Positions 1 through 4,309 of a DNA stretch of 8,643 nucleotides are shown here, piece by piece. Each line of letters opens with the position of its first letter. Position 1 is the stretch's first letter. The notes beneath the pieces are model-generated. The model did not search any database, was not told where the DNA came from, and saw only the letters and a program-made list of their open reading frames with translations. The position numbers were made by a program, and so were the translations under genes. The stretch is from an uncultured Muribaculaceae bacterium (GTDB lineage Bacteria; Bacteroidota; Bacteroidia; Bacteroidales; Muribaculaceae), in NCBI GenBank assembly GCA_910585285.1, contig CAJUDL010000081.1, forward strand, positions 1 to 8,643, written 5' to 3'.

Positions 1-2
1 CT

Positions 3-329
3 AATACTGCTGATATAGAGCGTGTGGGAAATGAAATTATCGTAATGATTGATGATTTTCAAAAAATGAATAACAGGCTACCAATCGGACTTAATGAGAT
101 CGGAACTCCTTTCGGGGAAATTAATGAGACCTATGAATACAAGGGTTATATTTTCTATTACGAACCGAGAAAAGACGGCTTTTATTGGCTGACCGTCACA
201 TTCGGTCCGGATGAAAATTATTGTTACAATTCTAAAAATAAGTCCTGGATATGGAGTCGTGATTCTGAGCAAGTAGAGATGTACAAAAAATTTGACACTG
301 AAAATGATTTAGTCGATGAAAATGACTGA
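3..329 (+). CDS. Hypothetical small protein, C-terminal part (5' end outside window); pseudopilin-tail-like
   Basis: The reading frame is open from the left edge (first full codon at base 3, reading N-T-A-D-I-E-R-V), so the GTG at 24 is probably not the start and the true N-terminus lies outside the window. About 108 residues are visible. They begin with a charged helix (ADIERVGNEIIVMIDDFQ) and a short N-R-L-P segment, followed by beta-strand-rich sequence with many aromatics (YKGYIFYYEP, FYWLTVTFG, YCYNSKNKSWIW) and an acidic tail. This helix, L-P turn, Y-x-Y strands and Y-x-S-x-x-x-x-W ending resembles the soluble part of small pseudopilin-like or lipoprotein-like proteins found near effector/immunity loci in Gram-negative bacteria; that comparison is from memory. 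Its stop overlaps the next gene by 14 bases, so the two are translationally linked. The function is unknown. I am confident it is coding and unsure of the family. Confidence 0.7.
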   Translation, partial: NTADIERVGNEIIVMIDDFQKMNNRLPIGLNEIGTPFGEINETYEYKGYIFYYEPRKDGFYWLTVTFGPDENYCYNSKNKSWIWSRDSEQVEMYKKFDTENDLVDEND

Positions 330-1008
330 TAAACGAATTGACATATACCCAAGTATATGGCGAGTGATTGGGCTTACACTGATCAGCTTGTTGTTTGTTG
401 TTGGAGGGTTCTTTATGACAAACAATCCTCGTGTCGGCGTAGATAAATACATCGGTTATATTGGGATGGTGTTTTTCTCATTCGGAGTTATTGTTGGGAT
501 CGATTGGCTTATATTGATTGCGTTGCGCAAACCGCCTGCAAGGATATTTGATGACCGGCTCGAATATCTTATCCCTGCAAGTATGAAATATGAGATTATT
601 CCTTTTCTGCATGTTGAGATGTTTGTCATAACAAAAACAGGAAGTGCTAAAATCATAAGGGCGGATTACTTGACCGGAGTTGGGAAAAACACCGGAATTG
701 TGAACACTTTTGTATCAGTTGGTAAAGTATGCGACATACTGAATGATAAACTTGAACGGTATTGGGAACAACCGATGTTGTCACAGAAATTAGACCAAGC
801 ATCGGTGGCACAATATCTTAAAGTAATGGGAATCGAATCGTGGCGATTTGGATTTGATACGACCGGGAAAACCGACTGTATGGTGGTAATTCGAGATGGA
901 GACACATATAAACTTGTTTATATCGATGACAGAGGATCGGCAAAAACATTGAGCAATCATCTTACTGAAAACGATGCGTGCCATGCGTTGCTTGAAAACT
1001 TTATTTAG
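316..1008 (+). CDS. Two-helix membrane protein, STM3941-like, with immunity-like C-terminal domain
   Basis: The 230-residue product has a short cytoplasmic N-terminus and two predicted membrane helices (about residues 16-34 and 46-70). A soluble domain follows from about 74 to 150, starting R-K-P-P-A-R-I-F-D-D, which matches my memory of the STM3941 family (two helices, then a PH-like strand-rich domain). The last 70 residues look like a separate domain: Y-L-K-V-M-G-I at 167-173, strands around 188-203, D-D-R-G-S at 204-208 and E-N-D-A-C at 218-222. The pattern 'RG, short gap, acidic residues, AC, helix' recalls small immunity proteins of polymorphic toxin systems; this is inference. The start at 316 overlaps the upstream gene by 14 bases. 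The ATG at 322 would also work and leaves 8. I see no toxin gene downstream. It could instead be a membrane stress or sensing protein; the function is unproven. Confidence 0.75.
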   Translation: MKMTDKRIDIYPSIWRVIGLTLISLLFVVGGFFMTNNPRVGVDKYIGYIGMVFFSFGVIVGIDWLILIALRKPPARIFDDRLEYLIPASMKYEIIPFLHVEMFVITKTGSAKIIRADYLTGVGKNTGIVNTFVSVGKVCDILNDKLERYWEQPMLSQKLDQASVAQYLKVMGIESWRFGFDTTGKTDCMVVIRDGDTYKLVYIDDRGSAKTLSNHLTENDACHALLENFI

Positions 1009-1196
1009 GAAAAAGCCTTCAAATCCAAATATGGTGTTAAATAATGGAATCTTTAATGGAATTGTACTTGACACCAGCATTGAATAATCTTTTGCAGATC
1101 CTCAAGTCTTGTCAAAAATTTTAGCTAATTTTGTTCTTGATATAAACCTGATCTCAAGAGATAAGTAATGAATTAGTTTAAATAACTTTCGAAGCT
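1009..1196. other. Intergenic region upstream of the Crp/Fnr-type regulator
   Basis: These 188 A+T-rich bases hold no credible gene and no convincing terminator after the upstream gene. A 9-bp direct repeat TAATGGAAT occurs at 1042-1050 and 1054-1062, 12 bp apart. An 8-bp palindrome TTAGCTAA at 1121-1128 overlaps a possible promoter box at 1126-1133. The region most likely carries the promoter of the regulator gene. Confidence 0.4.
1126..1133 (+). promoter_or_regulatory. Candidate -7 promoter box of the Crp/Fnr-type gene
   Basis: TAATTTTG matches the Bacteroidetes -7 consensus TAnnTTTG and would give an untranslated leader of roughly 57 bases before the ATG at 1197. No -33 TTG/TTTG sits at the usual spacing: the nearest TTG, at 1109-1111, leaves only 14 bases. 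The call is therefore weak. Confidence 0.3.
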
Positions 1197-1787
1197 ATGG
1201 CGCAGCTTAACGACTTTATGACAAAGATTGATTTGTCGATGCTGAATGATTATATAGAAGCTAATGGTAAAAGTGTTGTCTATGCCAAGGGTGAGAGAAT
1301 TGTTCAGCAGGGGCAGTTGTGCCATTATGTTGGTGTAGTAAAAACTGGCTATTTCAAGTATCTGTCCCTCAATTCAAAGGGACAAGAAGTCGTAACCGGC
1401 TTCTCGTTCGAAGGTGAGGTCGTAACCGACTATGTGCGCGGATTTCTGTTTGACCAACCTTCGCTAACCTCTATTGTCGCGGGATGCGATGCCGAGATTC
1501 TGAGGGTATCTATAGAGGAAGTACGCCGAGTTATCGTAGAGCGTAACCCCGGCTTTGTTGCCGAGGTTTCTTCCAATCTGTTGCAAGAGGCTTATTGCCG
1601 TTATCTGAATATGCTTGTAAAGACACCGACAGAACGCTTTCATGAGATTGTCTCACGCTATCCCGGCGTCATACACAATCTGTCTATTCAGGAGATTGCC
1701 TCCTATTTAGGCATCTCACGCCGTCAGCTGCACCGCATCCGTGAGGCTGAAAGTGCTGCCGACACCTCCGAAAGAGATGATATTTAA
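1197..1787 (+). CDS. Crp/Fnr-family transcriptional regulator
   Basis: The 196-residue product has the two-domain layout of Crp/Fnr regulators. An N-terminal cyclic-nucleotide-binding-like beta-roll (about 22-115) includes the typical strand run Y-A-K-G-E-R-I-V-Q-Q-G, a G-V-V-K-T-G-Y-F-K-Y segment and F-E-G-E-V-V-T-D-Y. A long dimerisation helix (about 118-142) and a C-terminal helix-turn-helix (about 163-184: L-S-I-Q-E-I-A-S-Y-L-G-I-S-R-R-Q-L-H-R-I-R) follow. The R-x-S phosphate-cassette signature that binds cAMP in E. coli Crp is not evident, and there is no N-terminal cysteine cluster as in Fnr, so the ligand is unknown. This is normal for the family in Bacteroidales. The gene stands alone, 188 bases after the previous gene and convergent with the ATPase gene, so its targets cannot be read from context. 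The polar tail after the HTH (S-A-A-D-T-S-E-R-D-D-I) is unremarkable. Confidence 0.88.
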   Translation: MAQLNDFMTKIDLSMLNDYIEANGKSVVYAKGERIVQQGQLCHYVGVVKTGYFKYLSLNSKGQEVVTGFSFEGEVVTDYVRGFLFDQPSLTSIVAGCDAEILRVSIEEVRRVIVERNPGFVAEVSSNLLQEAYCRYLNMLVKTPTERFHEIVSRYPGVIHNLSIQEIASYLGISRRQLHRIREAESAADTSERDDI

Positions 1788-2092
1788 TAAGTAGGATGCT
1801 CAATCTCATGTTTCATGTTCAAATCAGAATACTAAATTCCGATTTATCGGACTGCGCCCGATAAGGTTAAAGGTTATAGTGAATAGGTTAAAGGGGAATT
1901 GGTGCGTCTCAACAAACATATTAAAGATTTACAGCATCGCAGATCCCTCTCACCTTGCGGTGTTTCAGGTTGGACGCGGACAGGGCGGATGGAGTGCTTC
2001 AACAAACCGAGTCAACTAAATATTTAGATGCCAAGGCGCGAAGGGTGAAGCTTGATTCAAATTGTTGTATCAAAGGATTTTAAACCATTGTA
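1788..2092. other. 305-base convergent intergenic region with short repeats, no gene
   Basis: This gap lies between two convergent genes, so both transcripts end here. It holds a 7-bp hairpin (1844-1864), a 10-bp direct repeat AGGTTAAAGG at 1864-1873 and 1885-1894 (21 bp apart), and an 8-bp repeat TTGTATCA at 2065-2072 and 2088-2095. Base composition becomes more G+C-rich around 1940-2000. On the minus strand that stretch reads S-N-L-K-H-R-K-V-R-G-I-C-D-A-V-N-L-stop within an open stretch of only about 23 codons lacking a start. It looks like a decayed coding piece or a dispersed intergenic repeat and not a gene. Confidence 0.45.
1844..1864. terminator. Possible hairpin between convergent genes
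   Basis: TTATCGG (1844-1850) pairs with CCGATAA (1858-1864) around a 7-base loop, 57 bases after the Crp/Fnr-type stop codon. No T-run follows on either strand, so terminator function is only suggested by its position between convergent genes. Confidence 0.3.
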
Positions 2093-3376
2093 TCATAAAG
2101 TTTCTAACGCATAAAGGGGTAGATTTGTCAACCAGGATTCCAGCCGGTAGTTTGACATAGATACCCGATATGCTGTCTCTGATTCGTTGTCGGCTACGAA
2201 TTGGCGGAGACTTCTTGCCTTAAGATTTTCCTCTGCCTTTACCTCAATAGGAATGACTTGTCCTGATTTCTGAATAAGGAAATCAATCTCAAGCTTAGAG
2301 TTCTTCTTAGCAAAATAATATGGATCATAACTCAAAAGGAGTTCCTGAAGTACATATTGCTCAGTCAGCGCCCCCGTGAACTCCGTAAAGATTCGGTTCC
2401 CTTCTACTATTATAGATGAATCTAACCCGCTCATCGCTGCCAACAGCCCTACGTCAAGTGCATATATCTTGAACGCGGACTTATCCTCATAACTCTTCAG
2501 AGGTAAGCGAGGTGCCGTCACATTGTTCACGCGATGTATCAGTCCTCCATCAAATAACCATTGCAAAGCAATCTCGTATTCTCTTGCTCGGGCACCTTCT
2601 TTAACGAGACCATAGATGAATTTCCGATTCTCTTTACTTAGTTGAGCCGGCAGGGAATTCCATAACATCCTTATTCTCGGCACAACATCTGCAGGAGCGT
2701 GCTTTGAAAAATCATAATCATAGCTTTTAAGAATCTCGTTTTGAATATCTCTTACTTCCTCCCAATCGTGATCCTCACTGAACGCCAACACAGCTTCGGG
2801 CATACCTCCAACATAATAATACTGTTTAAGATATTCAGAGAGTTTGGGTGCAAAGGTGTTGACTGTAGTCCAATCTTTGTTGCGGATTATCTCTGTCAGC
2901 CTATCTTCTCCTATAGCATCCAAAAATTCAAAGAAACTCATCGGATTCAATGTCATGAATTGAACCTTACCTACAGGAAAGGATGTATGTCGATGCAATT
3001 CGATACCTAATAGGCTTCCGGCAGCTATGACATGTTGCTCGCCCGCGTTCTCATTGAAATATTTCAACGCGGCAACCCCATTATCTGCTTCTTGTATCTC
3101 GTCAAAGAATATCAGTGTTTCTCCCGGAATAATGTTTACATGAGTAGCCGCACTGATGGCATTGATGATCCTGTCGGTATCATAATCAGTTAAAAACAGA
3201 CTTCTCAAAAATGTCTGTTCTTCAAAATTCACATATGCAATATTCTTATAATGCGTAGCCGCAAATTCTTTGACAAGCCATGTTTTTCCAACCTGTCTTG
3301 CACCTTCGATTATCATAGGTTTCCTGCGAGGGGATTCCTTCCACTTCACAAGTATATCAATTGCATATCTTTTCAT
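2093..3376 (-). CDS. AAA-family ATP-binding protein with DUF4143 C-terminal domain
   Basis: The 427-residue product has the domain order of the widespread AAA_14/DUF4143 ATPases, whose cellular role is not established. The ATPase core shows a Walker A motif at 25-32 (G-A-R-Q-V-G-K-T), a Walker B at 88-95 (L-I-F-F-D-E-I-Q) and a sensor-like A-A-G-S-L-L-G at 118-124. The middle contains the family's Y-Y-Y-V-G-G-M-P-E-A-V signature at 186-196. The C-terminal DUF4143 part keeps a pattern like the PD-(D/E)XK nuclease fold: E339 in a helix, E363-I-D365, then I-P-I-E378-V-K380-A, spaced as in that superfamily. All ATPase residues are present and length is normal, so the gene appears intact. The start at 3376 is the first Met before the conserved N-terminus (M-K-R-Y), and it lies 43 bases downstream of a tandem palindrome array. 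It is transcribed alone and convergent with the Crp/Fnr-type gene. In Bacteroidales these genes are often multicopy and stand-alone. Links to toxin-antitoxin or defence functions are conjecture. Confidence 0.9.
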   Translation of the reverse strand: MKRYAIDILVKWKESPRRKPMIIEGARQVGKTWLVKEFAATHYKNIAYVNFEEQTFLRSLFLTDYDTDRIINAISAATHVNIIPGETLIFFDEIQEADNGVAALKYFNENAGEQHVIAAGSLLGIELHRHTSFPVGKVQFMTLNPMSFFEFLDAIGEDRLTEIIRNKDWTTVNTFAPKLSEYLKQYYYVGGMPEAVLAFSEDHDWEEVRDIQNEILKSYDYDFSKHAPADVVPRIRMLWNSLPAQLSKENRKFIYGLVKEGARAREYEIALQWLFDGGLIHRVNNVTAPRLPLKSYEDKSAFKIYALDVGLLAAMSGLDSSIIVEGNRIFTEFTGALTEQYVLQELLLSYDPYYFAKKNSKLEIDFLIQKSGQVIPIEVKAEENLKARSLRQFVADNESETAYRVSMSNYRLESWLTNLPLYALETL

Positions 3377-3419
3377 GCTGCTAATTTAGTAAAAAATATA
3401 ATGCAATCCAAACCCTAAT

Positions 3420-3540
3420 CACATTTTAAGGACATAAAATGTGTATTTTATCACATTTTAAGGACATAAAATGTGTATTTTATCACATTTTAAGGACATA
3501 AAATGTGTATTCTCCCACATTTCAAGGATATATAGATGTG
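3420..3540. repeat. Tandem array of four palindromic 24-25-bp units, 32-bp period
   Basis: Three identical units (3420-3443, 3452-3475, 3484-3507) each consist of CACATTTTA, the 6-base core AGGACA, and TAAAATGTG, a perfect 9-bp inverted repeat. The first two inter-unit spacers are the identical TATTTTAT; the third is TATTCTCC. A fourth, degenerate 25-bp unit (3516-3540) keeps the outer CACAT...ATGTG arms. Because the period is 32 bp, about three helical turns, all dyad centres face the same side of DNA. The array lies upstream of the minus-strand ATPase gene, with its nearest unit 43 bases from the start codon. Operator sites for a dimeric DNA-binding protein are the simplest reading. Recombination or RNA-hairpin roles are alternatives. 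It is not a CRISPR, because the spacers are constant and only 8 bases long. Confidence 0.9.
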
Positions 3541-3564
3541 TTATCCTATCGAATAGGCTGCTGC

Positions 3565-3610
3565 AAATCAAAAGCGGATAGCTCGATTCAGAGCCATCCG
3601 CTTTTGATTT
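3565..3610. terminator. Long-stem hairpin terminator after the secreted-protein gene
   Basis: Bases 3565-3579 and 3596-3610 are perfect 15-bp inverted repeats (A+T-rich outer part, G+C-rich AGCGGAT/ATCCGCT inner part). The 16-base loop can add GCTC/GAGC pairs. It begins 21 bases downstream of the stop codon of the minus-strand gene at 3632-4147 and ends in T-rich DNA. It would stop that transcript before the ATPase promoter region, and being symmetrical may work in both directions. Confidence 0.75.
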
Positions 3611-3631
3611 ATGAATTATGTGAGACTGATT

Positions 3632-4147
3632 TCAGAAGAATTTAGTAACGGAATTGTCGTAGTTGAAGACAGCGGGCTTGCCTGAAATATTTGTCAGAGA
3701 ATATTTCATATTACCATCAGCTGAGGTGAATACCACAGCCTTTCCATCTCCTTTTCCGGAGAATGACTTCGTACCGGATTTTAGCGTCCAGTCATTGCCA
3801 GTGTTGGAGATAGTAACGGTCTCTGCAGGGTTGTTTGCAACCTTGTATGTGCCGGTTGCCGGTGCTTTCACAACAGAATTATCCGCAACAACATTCTGCA
3901 TTACCATGCCTCTGAGTCCGGCAGAATACTCCACAACATACCAGCCGGCTTTCTGATCCTTTACGGGAAAAGCCATTCCCGTAACCAAGATCACATGCTG
4001 ATCATTTTGGTTAACCGCGGCATACTCATCTTTTGCAACCGCCGACTCAAACACTTTTGTGTCTTTACCAATGACAATATTGGTTTCAGCATGCGCACAA
4101 ACAGTGGCACACACCGAAAACAATATTGATACTAAAATCTTCTTCAT
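3632..4147 (-). CDS. Secreted hypothetical protein with SH3-like segment
   Basis: The 171-residue product starts with a clear Sec signal peptide: M-K-K, a hydrophobic core to about residue 18, and a type I cleavage site after A-H-A (20/21). No lipobox follows it, so the mature protein of about 151 residues should be soluble in the periplasm or exported. The first mature half (25-88) is strand-rich and has G-W-Y-V-V-E-Y-S-A-G-L-R-G-M-V, which fits the C-terminal strands of a bacterial SH3-like domain. The second half (98-171) starts G-T-Y-K-V and is rich in T, S, N and G with alternating strands (T-V-T-I-S, D-W-T-L-K-S-G, A-V-V-F-T-S-A-D-G), suggesting a small beta-sandwich or barrel. I recognise no family with certainty, and the function is unknown. 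It lies 162 bases downstream of alaS on the same strand but is separated by a hairpin, so it probably has its own promoter. A terminator follows it. Confidence 0.75.
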   Translation of the reverse strand: MKKILVSILFSVCATVCAHAETNIVIGKDTKVFESAVAKDEYAAVNQNDQHVILVTGMAFPVKDQKAGWYVVEYSAGLRGMVMQNVVADNSVVKAPATGTYKVANNPAETVTISNTGNDWTLKSGTKSFSGKGDGKAVVFTSADGNMKYSLTNISGKPAVFNYDNSVTKFF

Positions 4148-4161
4148 AATTTCTATTTAAG

Positions 4162-4303
4162 TTTCGCAAGCTTCAACTTAAAGTTTATGAGTTTATCCGA
4201 TATGAATATGACTTAGTTTATATTTATTCCCATCAAAAAAATAAACTCATAAACTGCGCATAGCGTGATTAAACTTATAAACTTCAACTTTTCGCTTGCG
4301 AAA
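4162..4303. repeat. Outer 10-bp inverted repeat spanning the alaS downstream gap
   Basis: TTTCGCAAGC (4162-4171) and GCTTGCGAAA (4294-4303) are exact inverted copies that bracket the 15-bp pair at 4182-4255. The right copy is part of the alaS terminator hairpin. Next to the left copy, CTTCAACTT at 4171-4179 recurs at 4282-4290 in direct orientation. The whole gap between alaS and the secreted-protein gene is thus built of nested repeats, resembling a worn miniature element. Confidence 0.6.
4182..4255. repeat. 15-bp perfect inverted repeat upstream of the secreted-protein gene
   Basis: AGTTTATGAGTTTAT (4182-4196) and ATAAACTCATAAACT (4241-4255) are perfect inverted copies separated by 44 bases. 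They sit 35 bases or more upstream of the start codon at 4147, in the expected promoter or leader zone of that gene. They are nested inside a second inverted pair (4162-4171 and 4294-4303). The structure could be a leader RNA fold, a protein-binding site or a decayed palindromic element. Confidence 0.7.
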
Positions 4304-4309
4304 GTTGAA
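4283..4309 (-). terminator. Hairpin directly abutting the alaS stop codon
   Basis: TTCAACTTT (4283-4291) pairs with AAAGTTGAA (4301-4309). Past one unpaired T, the stem continues as CGC/GCG closed by a two-base loop. The stem begins immediately after the alaS stop codon (4310-4312), so it is a good candidate for the alaS transcript end or 3' stabiliser, although no long T-run follows. Confidence 0.6.

Noticed and set aside
790..1080. Minus-strand 96-codon open frame opposite the STM3941-like gene
   Set aside because: It is a shadow of the plus-strand coding sequence with no domain features.
2065..2095. TTGTATCA direct repeat as a target-site duplication marking insertion of the ATPase gene
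   Set aside because: Both copies lie at the same (3') end of the ATPase gene, only 23 bp apart, and one contains the stop codon. They do not flank the gene, and no transposase or terminal inverted repeats are seen.
3420..3540. CRISPR-like array
   Set aside because: The spacers are 8 bases and nearly identical, the units are palindromic and A+T-rich, there are only four units, and no cas gene is nearby. This is a tandem palindrome repeat.
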